A stretch of 64,000 nucleotides of DNA from Dermanyssus gallinae (Eukaryota > Arthropoda > Arachnida > Mesostigmata > Dermanyssidae), in the NCBI GenBank assembly GCA_003439945.1, contig QVRM01000940.1:523501-587500 (forward strand). The letters run 5' to 3'. Within the stretch, counting starts at the first letter, position 1, and each line of letters begins with the position of its first letter. Position numbers and translations under genes: made by a program. Positions 46,186 to 56,605 of the stretch are shown one piece after another. The notes below the pieces were generated by a model that was not told where the DNA came from, ran no database searches, and saw nothing but the letters and a program-made list of their open reading frames with translations.

Positions 46186-47530
46186 ACTCTTTATATATAC
46201 TTACATATAACATTTATGTATATTCTTCGGAACCAGATAATTTCTAAATATTGTTCTATATCACAGTATATAATGATTATCAAAAACAAAAGAAACAAAT
46301 CAAATACATTTGCAAGTTAACTTACGTAGGTATAGTAAATCTATAGCGACGGACACGCCCGTAACGTTAGGGGACACCATGGCTTTATCGGTCCTACTTG
46401 CAAAAACGTATTAAAACTCTAAATTTGTGAGTTGTACGATTCTGAAGCGTTGAATATGCCGTATTACAGCGAACAATGTAAGATGGTCACAATACGCTCA
46501 GTTTATGAAATATAGGATGCGTAATAAAATTTGTCGTATTGCATATGTTTGCAGGGATGTACTAATAACTTTAACCTCTTATAGGTGCTAACACAGTAAT
46601 GCTTAGGATTTCATACTACGTTGGGTATAATATTCAGGTTAGACCACAACAAACAAGTATAAATTGATCGATAAGGCAATTCAACGATATGCAGGCCATT
46701 ATTATTATTATTATTAATATTATTATTATTATTAAACCAAACATGGCGTGATTACTGAGAAGCACATACTATTCTTATTACCATATTTCTATAGATATGT
46801 CCAAACAGTTTAAACAGAGTGCTCATAAATATTAATAATCTTATAGATCACTGGGATGGCAAATAGCCCGATGTATAAAACACGGATGTATTGTAAGGTG
46901 CGTGTGTTTACGCTCTGTTATTATATAATTAATAATAATAAACTGAACTGAACTGAGAGGCTGCAATTTTAGTTAAAACACATGAAAATCTACCGAGATA
47001 GTTTATTTACCTGTCATCAGTAGTTATATTCAGAATAATTAAAGTAGTTAATTAGCGCAATAGTCGAAGTCGTTGTTGTAAAGTATGTACAAAAATATGT
47101 TTTGTGTGAGATTATATGGCATCCATACATCGACATGTCTCAGCTATTAAGGTGAAAATTAACTGAGTCATGGGATGCGTTCGCCATGTATGTGCTCTCG
47201 TAGACGGTCAAATATGTATTACAATCTATGAGAAAATACGCGGTCGATGTTTCATATATAAACTATGAATATGATCGGGCCATTGCAGCAAAGTGTCAGA
47301 GCCGTAGGGAGTACGAATATTGTCTCTTCGTGCTAATACTAGTATTACTAAAATAATAAAATGATCAGACCTTTGTGGTAGGGAGATCGTATTATTGATC
47401 ACAAATGGGCGTTCTTGGGTGTCGTTTTGCCTTTACTCACAAAGCATGGTCGAATCACGATACGTTCATAGAAAATTAGTTGCCAAAAACAGACTTTAAC
47501 TCTTGCTCTCTCGCACTTACAGAGAAGACA
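46186..47530. other. Intergenic region upstream of IER3IP1
   Basis: AT-rich. Holds an (ATT)n tract (46698-46735) and a LINE-like tail with repeated AACTG at 46941-46956. A splice-acceptor-like TCTCTCGCACTTACAG ends at 47522, 10 nt before the IER3IP1 start codon. Confidence 0.5.
46698..46735. repeat. (ATT)n microsatellite
   Basis: Repeated ATT units with one TAA variation. Confidence 0.9.
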
Positions 47531-47532
47531 CG

Positions 47533-48661
47533 ATGGGTTTTGGGCTGTATTCGTTGCTGGAGGCTGGTCTGCTTGTATTGAACGCTATTACGGTGCTTCA
47601 TGAGGAGCGTTTTCTCAACAAGTACGGACTTGGACGAGATTCAGGTATATAGTCATGAGTGCAAAATAATTAAGAACAATACTAGACCAAAGCATGCAGT
47701 CTCGTTGAGTGTCACAACGCTACAATATAGATGTGATTACTCGAATCCGACGTGGGCATTATGCTTAATGTCACGTAATGCTTATGGCTGCCACAGTATT
47801 AGTAGCCATAGTAAAAATAACACGACCGTTATTACAAAGACTACTATTTTTCACGGGCTGTCATCACTGAGACGTATGTAATCACCGCGCCCGTGCAGTT
47901 ATCTCGCGCTGCATCTCACAAGTATATCTCCCTGAATTCTAAAGCACTAGTATATCCTTGTATGCTAAAAACGGGACGAAAACAACGTGCTGTTGCAATG
48001 TATATATTGCGTATATAAACAACTAAAGCAAACAAGCACACAATAGAAGCCACACGTTTCAGTCAAGGGGAGTCTCCTTCATGCAAGCAACGACAAGCTA
48101 ATCATTGTTTTATGGTTGGATTTATTTATTTTCATCTATTCTCAATGAGCATCGCTAAAAAACATTCATCAACAACAGGGTTCGAACCGGCGACACCCCG
48201 GTAGATGACAACAAAAAATACGCCCACCATTTTTAAGTCAACAGTAATTTGGTGCTTGTAATGCGTTACCATTTAGGTTTTGTGTTGCTGTTTCTACAGC
48301 ATTTGTCGAGCGGTGGTCGACGATTGACTTGTCAGTGCTAACTTCTAACTGTTACTCGCGCTAACGGGATGCTTCGCAGGTCTTCATCGGTATCAACAAC
48401 CGACACCCAAAACTCAGCTCATATCTCTTATCCACTCGGTAAAAACGGTAATGACGATCCCGCTCATCTTTGTTAACATCGTCGTGATTGCGGTTAAACT
48501 CGTGTTCTGACTGCGGATGCTTCACAGGTCTTCAGGCGTATCAACAACCGACGCCCAAAACTCAGTTCATATCTCTTATCCACTCGGTAAAAACGGTGAT
48601 GAAGATCCCGCTCATCTTCGTTAACATCGTCGTCATTGCCATTAAGCTCGTGTTTGGGTGA
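47533..48661 (+). CDS. IER3IP1: IER3IP1 / Yos1-like ER-Golgi membrane protein with duplicated last exon
   Basis: Yos1/IER3IP1 is a small membrane protein of ER and Golgi needed for vesicle transport between them. Coding exon 1 (47533-47644) encodes 37 residues starting MGFGLYSLLEAGLLVLNAIT and the family hallmark VLHEERFL; it ends in phase 1 at TCAG|GTATAT. Two alternative last exons follow: 48380-48510 and 48528-48661. Either gives a complete protein, of 80 or 81 residues, with an N-terminal membrane segment (about residues 5-22), the conserved SLIHSVKTVM region and a C-terminal membrane segment (PLIFVNIVVIA...). The second ends KLVFG, like known family members. The family's usual length is about 80 residues. 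An acceptor-like site just before the ATG suggests a 5' UTR intron. Confidence 0.92.
48165..48240 (-). repeat. tRNA-like B-box sequence in the IER3IP1 intron
   Basis: The minus strand contains GCCGGTTCGAACCC, a good pol III B-box core, with only a poor A-box upstream (TGGTGGGCGTA). Perhaps a remnant of a tRNA-derived SINE. It lies in the 735-bp intron (47645-48379). Confidence 0.3.
48380..48510 (+). other. IER3IP1: IER3IP1 terminal exon, copy A
   Basis: It starts after GATGCTTCGCAG with a GCTAAC branch-point candidate about 17 nt upstream. It reads (phase 1) LHRYQQPTPKTQLISLIHSV and on to VMTIPLIFVNIVVIAVKLVF, then TGA (48508-48510). It lacks the final Gly of copy B and has Thr where B has Lys before IPLIF. 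Confidence 0.88.
48528..48661 (+). other. IER3IP1: IER3IP1 terminal exon, copy B
   Basis: It starts after GATGCTTCACAG; the branch-point candidate TTCTGAC overlaps the stop codon of copy A. It reads LQAYQQPTPKTQFISLIHSV and on to VMKIPLIFVNIVVIAIKLVFG, then TGA (48659-48661). Offset from copy A is 148 bp. About 13 base differences over the shared 128 bp, roughly half of them synonymous. Confidence 0.88.
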
Positions 48662-49700
48662 AAAGGTGAACTGTCTTTGCAATAACGATTAGATGTTAAC
48701 AACATTGTAAATGATAGATACGTTGTATCATGCACATACGTGTTCGCTTGGGTGGGGCACAGTCGTTGAACAAACCCAGTGAGGCTGTACTACACTTTAC
48801 ACAGTCTTCCATTGTAGTTCGTTGGCTAGGAATTCTGATATCACTAAAATAGTTTGTATCCCCAAAGCTCTGGCAGATGCCGAATCGTTTTGTTGGATTT
48901 CTACATTTTTGGAATCGTTGTCGCGACGACTTTCTAGTGGGACCTGCAAATCTCGAACCTATTAAACCCCCACATAGGTTGCGTGCATAACTGCCCTAGA
49001 ACTTTTGCGGCAAACAACAAACTCATTTAATGTGTTGCAGTTGCAGGCACTCAGCATCATTCCCGAACTATTCGAAGCCCGCGCAGGATATCGTCATTTT
49101 TATGGAATTGTCTATTTTTAACTGTATATATACCCATACAAGAAGTAATTTCTGCTGGCCAATAAATGGCTAACACTAACAATAAAGTATAAATGAATTC
49201 GACCTCTTTTTATTTAAAGTACATAGTGGCAGGCATTGTGGTTACGATAGCTACGTTTAACTAAAACTTGCTCTATTAATTTATCTATGTCTACTTTACT
49301 GGGAAAAAGGGAAATATTTCATCTGTAATAGCATTTTATGCGTAACAGCATTATCTTCTTCCTAGTGTTGGCTAGTAGGAAAGCACTATGTTTCATTGCA
49401 GGTATGCTAATAGCCTTATCTGAGCTTTCTCTAGCAGGGGGTTGTAACAAAATGGCAATTCTACCCGAGCAGGAATCGGTCCTGTATATGGCAACGTCCG
49501 TTTTTTGAAGGATGCATTAGCCGTCTAAATCATGTTTGCTACGTGTGTTATACGTATCTTAGTTAGTATACTGATTAAAAAGTATAGCGTAATAGTAACC
49601 CGTTTATGGGGAATTAAATTGATAATAAGTAAGCCTGTAAAGATTATTTTTTTATGTTTTATTAACACCCAAACTGGATAAATGTGTTTATGTCACATCA
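48662..49700. other. IER3IP1 downstream region, no other gene recognised
   Basis: Presumed 3' UTR and flank. AATAAA signals occur at about 49162 and 49179. A short open stretch at 49035-49115 after a GTGTTGCAG acceptor-like site (reading QALSIIPELFEARAGYRHF) is unassigned. Confidence 0.4.
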
Positions 49701-49719
49701 AAATATTTCCAGACACCAA

Positions 49720-49840
49720 CACTGGCGTTTTGCTAGTTCTGCTATGGACCTAACCACCGGCCATATGCCTGAATCACATTGGCTCCAGCATTGTTTGCAT
49801 TGACATTCATCCTGTGGTTCATGAAAACTCTACACGTAAA
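49720..49840 (-). mobile_element. 3' end of the LINE family seen at 18700-19620
   Basis: Shares AGTTCTGCTATGGAC, CCAGCATTGTTTGCAT and GTGGTTCATG with 18700-18790 in the same orientation; a short 5'-truncated copy. Confidence 0.65.
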
Positions 49841-50129
49841 GAAAGTGTTTAATAACTTTAAATGTAAGGCTTTCCCTGAGGACGAACGGCATGTTTGTGT
49901 TCGCTTTTAACAGCTAACCACACTGCTGCACGGTCCAAATGAAGTACCTTTTTATAAAAGCTATTGTACAATATCATTTTGTAAATCTAGGATTATAGAG
50001 CTAACACAAAGCGACAATCTCAGTCCTCTGCTATTTTTGCTTCCCACCAAGGACATTTTCGCAACGTTTAAGTTCAGCAGGCATCCGCCAGGATTACTAA
50101 AAGGGTATTTGAACGGGTAATAATAATAA

Positions 50130-50515
50130 TCGAGATCTGTAATGGGGTCTATAGATCTGTAATAGAACCCTTGCTGTTGATACTTTTCATCAATATTGCT
50201 CTACGGAGCCTAGATAAGTTCACCAGCATACGTGCGGTACCTTATGCTGATGACTGCACTCTGCTTGTTCCTTTATCTAAAGATAGCCTGGGGGCTGGTT
50301 TTGATATGGTGAATGAAGCATTGGCAGTCCTCCGTGATACTTTTTGCAACCTTCACATGAAGATCAACGCCACAAAACCCAGGTTATACTTTTTTATGAC
50401 GTGGAACAGCCACCGTAACATACTCCAACATAAAATTGTTGGAGTACCCGACAGAAAAATATTGGACCGGCCACTTGGAAGAGCATCTATATCAGTGCAA
50501 ACTAAACAAATATAG
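50130..50515 (+). pseudogene. LINE RT fragment (motif C and thumb), inserted
   Basis: Reads LLLILFINIALRSL-like sequence, then VPYADDCTLLVPLSKDS and LHMKINATKPRLYF: RT motif C with both Asp residues intact, followed by the motif D region. It belongs to a different clade from the flanking RLE element. Confidence 0.65.
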
Positions 50516-50569
50516 TAGTAGACGCTAGCAAGAGATATCCAAGACTCCTTGTGTACGCGCCGTGATTAG

Positions 50570-51314
50570 GCGGTTTTTTTGAGCCGCCCGAGATGTTTTT
50601 ACTGGAGGTTGGCTTAAAGGTTGGTCAGCTCCTCATTTAGGCACCATGCTGAACCCAACCACTATCCGCATGCCTGCCGCTATCGGGATAGGAGCTCCAA
50701 TTTGCGAACCCTTTTCTTGCGTAGCATGCGGAAATAAGGTCGATACCTACGGTCTACACCCACGAAGCTGTCCAAGAAGCTCTAACAGAATTTTACGGCA
50801 CATAGAGTTAAATTAATTAATCAAAAAAGCCCTTAGGAAGGCCAGGTTGCCAGCAAAACTAGACCGGACAGGCCTCGGACGGGACAACGACAATAGACCT
50901 GACAGTGTGACTATACCATTGTGGTCCCACGGTAAGTGCTTGGCCTGGGATGCTACAGTGTTCTGCACCGTAGCTCCCTCATATTTTAGCTATAGCTCTG
51001 TCAGCACAGGACGGGTAGCAGAGCACGCCGAACAGGAAAATAGACTAAAATACGCAGATTTCGAAAACAGTCCTCGCTTCGTACAAGTCTCTATGGAAAC
51101 ATTAGGATCCATCGACAGTGGGACAGTAAAATTCACTCGGGATCTGGCCAGAAGAATGGTAGCAACAACGGGGGACCAGAGCGAAGGAGAAAGTCTGAAA
51201 CAGCTTCTGTCAATGTGTAGAGGCAATGCCGCGTCTATAATCCGTATATATTATTTCGTTCGCCTCTACAAACCTGATGCGACGAATGAAGTCGTAGCTC
51301 TCACAATTCTATAA
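50570..51314 (+). pseudogene. RLE-LINE ORF C-terminus (zinc finger and nuclease)
   Basis: Frame broken by a stop near 50815. The zinc motif Cys-x2-Cys...His-x4-Cys near 50715-50770 and the nuclease core NRPDSVTIPL and WDATV (50895-50965) are present, with both expected Asp residues. The distal part (50980-51240) ends CRGNAASI. Same family as 2580-3806 but a clearly different subfamily. Confidence 0.7.
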
Positions 51315-51684
51315 GACCGCACTAGGATTTCGAAATGCTTTAGATGAGACAGATCCACCAGCGTGGAAGTTTGTTTAATTAGCTTCATTGGAATGATCGA
51401 AGTATCTAGAGCAAATTAAGCAATAACGGGGGACCAGCGCAAGGGAGAATATCTGAGACAGCTTCTGTCTTTTGAGGTGTGTAGAGGCAATGCCGCTTTT
51501 ATAATCGGCACCATGGAATGAGCAGCTAAATAGCACTTGCTTGGATCGACGCGATACGTTCGAACCTCACAGCTGCGTGTTGATAATACAAATACGAATT
51601 AAATAAATAATAATACTATCTTTGTTGAAATCAGGTGTTTATTATTATCATTATGTACACATATCACAATTACTAATATAATAA

Positions 51685-52098
51685 TTATATAACATTATTG
51701 TTATTGCTCGAGTTTCGCTGACCACTCAACATCATCTTGGTGTTCCCCCTCTGAAGCTCCAATGACACCCTCTGTCCGAGAAACGCAGTCGACTTTGGCA
51801 CCGCTGTGGCCTCAAGGAGCGCCTTTCCAAGCTCTTTCGTCAGTTTGAGTGCATCCTTGCCCCAAACGCCAGATGACTCGAGACCAAACGCCATTACCAC
51901 GTGGTTCTCAAGAAGATGTCCGTATAGGCGCCGTTTGTGCATCTCTCGTTGGTGAATGATGTGGCCGACGCCTGCGCTGGCTAGTGCACGATAGCCGAGG
52001 GCGTACGTGCCAGAGACAGTGACATCCCACGCCAGCGGCCGATTATGGTCCCAGTCCCGGCTGTAATAATAATCATGCAAAAAGGGAGGCTCCAACAT
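51685..52098 (-). mobile_element. RLE-type LINE C-terminal fragment
   Basis: The minus strand reads RPLAWDVTVSGTYALGYRAL, then AFGLESSGVWGKDAL and GQRVSLELQRGNTKMML, the distal part of the RLE family after the lost KRPDG core. 3' end near 51640. Confidence 0.75.
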
Positions 52099-52265
52099 GC
52101 GGGAAGTGTGCGCGGCCCGGCCACCAAATGTGGGAGTGCCATGAGAAGGCCCGTTGCGCTAATTGCGGTAGGGCACATGCGGCTAGTGATGTCCGGTGTG
52201 GAGTCAAAAGAATCTATACAGAAGCTGAGAGACAAAAGTTATATTTAAGGTCTCCTCTCGTCTAA
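52088..52265 (+). pseudogene. gag-like zinc-knuckle fragment of a LINE ORF1
   Basis: Reads CGKCARPGHQMWEC, then CANCGRAHAASDVRC: two CCHC-type knuckles as in R1- or Jockey-like ORF1 C-termini, ending at a stop near 52263. No matching ORF2 follows. Confidence 0.65.
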
Positions 52266-52940
52266 CAGATCTTGTCAAGGATTTTCCTCAACTTTCGCCA
52301 GTGTCAGACACAGGCGCGAATTCCCAACCAAGCCCCGCAGCCGGAAATAGATAGGGAAGGTAAGGTGCTCGTAAAGGTTCATCTAAAACAAAAGCATGAG
52401 CCAAAGGAGACTTCACAATCGAGGCCAAAATTATCGACTACGGCATAGCAAGCTTCCCAGATTATTAGTGATTAAGACCATAATTTCACCTTGGAAAAAA
52501 TCGAACATTTGCAAAGGTGACGAATTTCCTTGCATCTGACGCTGGTATGGTCCTAATGATACTTAAGTCAAAGGCAATACTTAACGGGAGCCACCGGAGC
52601 CACCATTTTGGTGGCTCCCGGACTGTCTGGCTCCACCAGACTTAACTAAAATGTGCGAAGTTGACCAATTACCTGCCCACAAACAATGAACAGCGAATCT
52701 TCTCAAGCAAACTCCGATCATCCTCAAACCCGACGCGCAACTGCACTATTCAATTACATTAATTTGCGACGTTTAAAGAAAATCCGTAAGATCGCTCCGC
52801 GGACTGCATATACATAAAGCCCGTCTTCATGGAGGACAAACCCACACACTTTCCGTTGACCGGCCACCCGATGGCTCCGCTCCAGATACTTCGGCCCAGG
52901 ACCAGATAGACCCAGTCGACATTACCCTTGACAACGATCC

Positions 52941-53229
52941 TGTAGTGTCCACCACCCCCATGATTGGCCGGTGACCGTTACGAGTTCGCCATTATCTCGC
53001 TCAAGCAACACACGTCCCCTGCATGGCTCGCACCAACGACTACTAACTCATTTATTCTCGTGCCTCCTTATATCCTCACAGATTGCCCGCGCATTTAGTA
53101 ACTTCCCGCGTCTTCGCTAGTAGGGTGGCGGCATCTTCTATTTAGCGCCATATAGTTAGCTTGCTTCGATATTGCCGCCAACCAACGCTGTCTATGCCCG
53201 CGCTGCTTAACAGACATTGCTATCCTACA
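52941..53229 (-). repeat. LTR (3' LTR in element orientation)
   Basis: 289 bp, starting TGTAGTGTCC and ending TATCCTACA on the plus strand. It is preceded by the target duplication GATCC and followed by the polypurine tract complement TTCTCCCCCCTT. Confidence 0.93.
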
Positions 53230-54433
53230 TTCTCCCCCCTTCACCGGCTTGTTTCGAATTTGGTCCCATTTTCACCCACGAACTTCCGTAGCCGACTCGG
53301 TTCGCGTCTCATCCGCCGTGGACGTCCTTTACAGCGGTCCGCTGCCGTCTGCATGTTCTTAATGTGGCGCACCCGGCGGCGGCTGGCCTCCGTATACTGA
53401 CCCAGTCGCCGGGCACGACAGTACGAACCGTCTGCGTACTCCTGTTTGTTCTGTTCTTAGTCACTCGCGCCCGCTCGTGCTCGTCGTTTCGTTCGGTGTT
53501 TCCTTGCCTGGGACTTCATTCAATTTTGTCCTCATCAGTCGCCAGAACGTCTTACGTAGTCGATATTTCGTCTTCGCCATCCCGTGATTCGCATCCTCCG
53601 GCGCTTCCTGGCATTCGCCTTTGGTATCTTACTCGTTTCGCCGGACGCATTTCGGCCCCGTACTCGTGGCTTATCGATCCGCACGCCTGGCATCCGTTCG
53701 CTCCGTCTTCTCGTCCTGCCGCCAGCCTAGGTCCGCTTCGTTCCGCCGGCCCTCGTTCACCAACTCGTGTCGTGCTGCAGTCCACTCTGCCCTCCGTGAC
53801 GCACCTTTCCACGTGTAACGCGGCCGTCAGGGCCTGTTCGACTGTCCCGTACTCGTGGCTTTTCCATCCGCGCACGATCCACCCGCTCCGCGTTCTCGCC
53901 CTTCCGACGGCCTTGGTCCGCTTCTTTCCGGCGGCCCTTCGCTTCCCGAACTTCGTTCACCTACTCATTTTCTCTTGCGATCCATCTGGCATCCGTGACG
54001 CACCTCTCCTCGTGTAGCACGGGTGTCCAGCTCGACCCGCAAGGCCTCTTTGAGAAGGAGCTTTTCTCTCACCTGTGGCCTTGTTGCCCCAGAATAAGGT
54101 GGCTCCTCAACACCAGGCCCCAAACGTCGAGCTTGCACCTCACCATCAGTCACCGCAGTGCCGCTAGGTACTCACCGTTGTCTTCACCGGCAACGGCTGC
54201 CGAATTCGTCGTCGGCAACGGCTGATCCATTGTGTTCGTTAATCATCTCCGTTAGCTTCGTCACCATCCTGACGTGGTCGCCTCGCCGTCTTCCTCCGGC
54301 TCCGTGCCTGGTGCCATTTCCCCCCATGGTGTTGTTGGCCGGTCCGTGGATGGCAGAACCGTAGGAGGGTGGCAGACCTGTGGCATTGTTGCACTGCCTT
54401 TTCATTCTTCCGGATCCTGTTGGCTGCGCCAGT

Positions 54434-54722
54434 TGTAGTGTCCACCACCCCATGACCGGCCGGTGACCGTTACGAGTTCGCCATTCTCTCGCTCAAGCAA
54501 CACACGTCCTCTGCATGGCTTGCACCAACGACTACTAACTCATTTATTCTCATGCCTCCTTATATACTCACAGATTGCCCGCGCATTTAGTGACTTCCCG
54601 CGTCTTCGCTAGTAGGGTGGCGGCATCTTCTATTTAGCGCCATATAGTTAGCGGGCTTCGGTATTGCCGCCAACCGACGCTGTGGTATGCCCGCGCTGCT
54701 TAACAGACATTGCTATCCTACA
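54434..54722 (-). repeat. LTR (5' LTR in element orientation)
   Basis: 289 bp with the same ends as 52941-53229, followed by the duplicate GATCC. Confidence 0.93.
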
Positions 54723-54739
54723 GATCCCAAAATATTTAC

Positions 54740-56605
54740 CCGTCTCCTAGCTCGTGTTCGCAAAAGCACGAAGCTGGTCAGAATACTTCCGAGGGGAGTC
54801 AGGGAAATCTGTTGCGCAGCCTACGCGGAAGCCCTCTTCACTTCAACTTGAGACTAGATGCTGCATCGTGGCACAGATTAATGACCTTGCCGACACTCAT
54901 GTCGCATATTCCAGAGCGAAAACGCCACGATAGCACATTATGCCAAACAATTAGGAAGAACTTAACATATTCCTAATTGAAAACACTGGATAATCTTTCT
55001 GCACTATCTTATAGACTGCGCCACAGTCTCACACAGTCGCACAAAGTGCAGTGTACAGAATCCTTCGCGTTCCCAGACAGCCACACGAATCAGGAACTTA
55101 GAAGCAAGCTCCTCCAGGCTCACGCCAAAGAACGCTTGATCAACTTTGAGCAACCTTCGTCGGAAGAACATTTCATCATTCCGGCACAGCTCGTAGTTAA
55201 TGCGGTTTGCTCATTCACACTGGCCTCTGGCCCTGGACTAGATGGGTTACGTCCTCGACACCTAAGAGATATGCTGGACAGCACGATACTCTCTTATAAA
55301 AGACTGGTAGCGGAACCGCGTTCTTTGATAAACTTCACCCTAAGTGATAGGCCGGCAAGTTGTTGCCACCCAATTTTCTATGAGGCAGCCCTGAAGGCAA
55401 AAGACGGTTCCATTAGACCGATAGCCTGCGGCCTCCCTTTACGTAGGCTGGTTGCCAAAGTAGCAATTGCCATCAATAGGACGGCAATAGTGAAGGCGGT
55501 GACGTCTCACCAGGTTGGCGTTTCGAAAAAAGGTGGATGTGAAGCTGCAGCACACGCAACTCGGGCTTTGGCAGAGGCAGAGGGGCCCCCACGGGTCCTG
55601 GTAAAGCTAGATTTACGAAACGCCTTCAACACCATCCGGTGCAATCCTTAGTCAAGTTCAAGCGAAAGTTCCACAAATGTAGCTACGGCACGCCAACACT
55701 GCTGTCCTGGGGAGACAGTGAGCCCCTTCTCTTAGCCAACGGAGTACAACAGAGAGCGGGGGGAACCCAATTGGGCCCGCCTTATTTAGTTTAGGAATGT
55801 CAGGATTAGTCTTCCGCATGAAAAGACCACTAAACGTGTGCTATCTGGACGATTGTGTACTAGGCGGCCTGGCGAACGTAGTGGCTTCCGTCGTACGCAA
55901 AGTGCGACAGTTTACATAGAAGGGAGGCTTAACTCTTAACGCCTACTGAAAAAACCTGAAAACCTACTACGAACAGGATGGGGCATATAAAGTCATTGCA
56001 GATGCTTTTCCCGGTACAAAGAGAGTCGAGTTGCCTAAACCGAAAGTCTTGGAAGCACCCATTGGCTCTCGGAAAATCTCTAGAACAACCTTGGATAAGC
56101 GGGACGCCCTTTGGTGTATAAAAACTCGGCTATTGGCGATGCACTCACAGAATACATTATGCCTACGGAGATACAGCCTAGGGTCACCTAGACTAAACTA
56201 CATTTTACGCACGTCCCCCGCAGGTCAACACGTAATAATTTGAAAGCACTTGACAAGGTGGTATAGGAGATACTGAGTGACGTTCTAAACGTATCCTTTA
56301 CTGATAGATCCTGGAACAAAGTCACACTTTCTTTCAGCAAAGGAGGGTTGGGACTAAAGTCCGTAGCAAAGCTTGCTTAGTTGTGATAACCGCCCTAAAT
56401 ACAGGCGCTCCCATATGTGAGCCATACGAGGAAAAACAATGGGTAAGGACGGACTGCACCCTTTAACATGTAGTAAGAGCTCTGGTAAGATTCCCAGATA
56501 CGCGAAAATCAACGCGATCCTAACGAAGGCTCTTTGTGGAGCCGGCATACCAGGCACCCGGCACAGGCTTCGAAGACGACAAAAGGCCCGACGGCGTCAC
56601 CATCC
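54740..56605 (+). pseudogene. RLE-LINE reverse transcriptase and start of nuclease, broken
   Basis: The pre-RT segment is VRILPRGVREICCAAYAEAL (54780-54840) and AASWHRLMTLPTLM (54855-54895). The RT frame 54977-55651 holds the region ASGPGLDGLRPRHLRDML, KDGSIRPIACGLPLRRLVAK and motif A VKLDLRNAFNTI; here the pattern D...NAF is intact. After frameshifts, motif B-like sequence (GGNPIGPALFSLGMSG, about 55758-55808) and motif C YLDD (55845) follow, then the thumb and GFEDDKRPDGVTI (56566-56604). Confidence 0.75.

Larger units (their letters stand above)
49960..51540 (+). mobile_element. RLE-type LINE fragment interrupted by another LINE's RT
   Basis: RT motifs B and C of an RLE element lie at 49995-50115 (SDNLSPLLFLLPTKDIFATF, then GYLNG where GYLDD is expected). 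At about 50120-50555 an unrelated RT piece intervenes. RLE sequence resumes near 50575 (DVFTGGWLKGWSAPHLGTML), with the zinc motif CVACGNKVDTYGLHPRSC near 50715, then RPDSVTIPLWSHGKCLAW and the C-terminus. The 3' part of the ORF is partly repeated (51165-51245 and 51425-51515). Confidence 0.7.
52941..54722 (-). mobile_element. Non-autonomous LTR retrotransposon (Ty3/gypsy-like), complete with target duplication
   Basis: Two direct repeats of 289 bp (52941-53229 and 54434-54722), each TG...CA, differ by roughly 5% by eye. A 5-bp duplication GATCC flanks them (52936-52940 and 54723-54727). In minus orientation a primer-binding-site-like TGGCGCAGCC starts 2 nt after the upstream LTR (from 54431), and a polypurine tract GAAGGGGGGAGAA abuts the downstream LTR (53242-53230). 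The ~1.2-kb GC-rich interior has only broken minus-strand frames; one segment (VPGDWVSIRRP, about 53430-53400) resembles the integrase C-terminal module. No RT, protease or RNase H is present. Confidence 0.9.

Noticed and set aside
47600..47881. 93-codon ORF starting in the IER3IP1 exon
   Set aside because: Out of frame with the conserved exon 1 and running into its intron.
48165..48240. Possible tRNA gene on the minus strand
   Set aside because: The B-box core is good, but the T stem does not pair well and no cloverleaf can be drawn.
53364..54017. 217-codon plus-strand ORF
   Set aside because: It is antisense to the GC-rich interior of the LTR retrotransposon, which is oriented on the minus strand by its primer site and polypurine tract; the frame is a composition effect.
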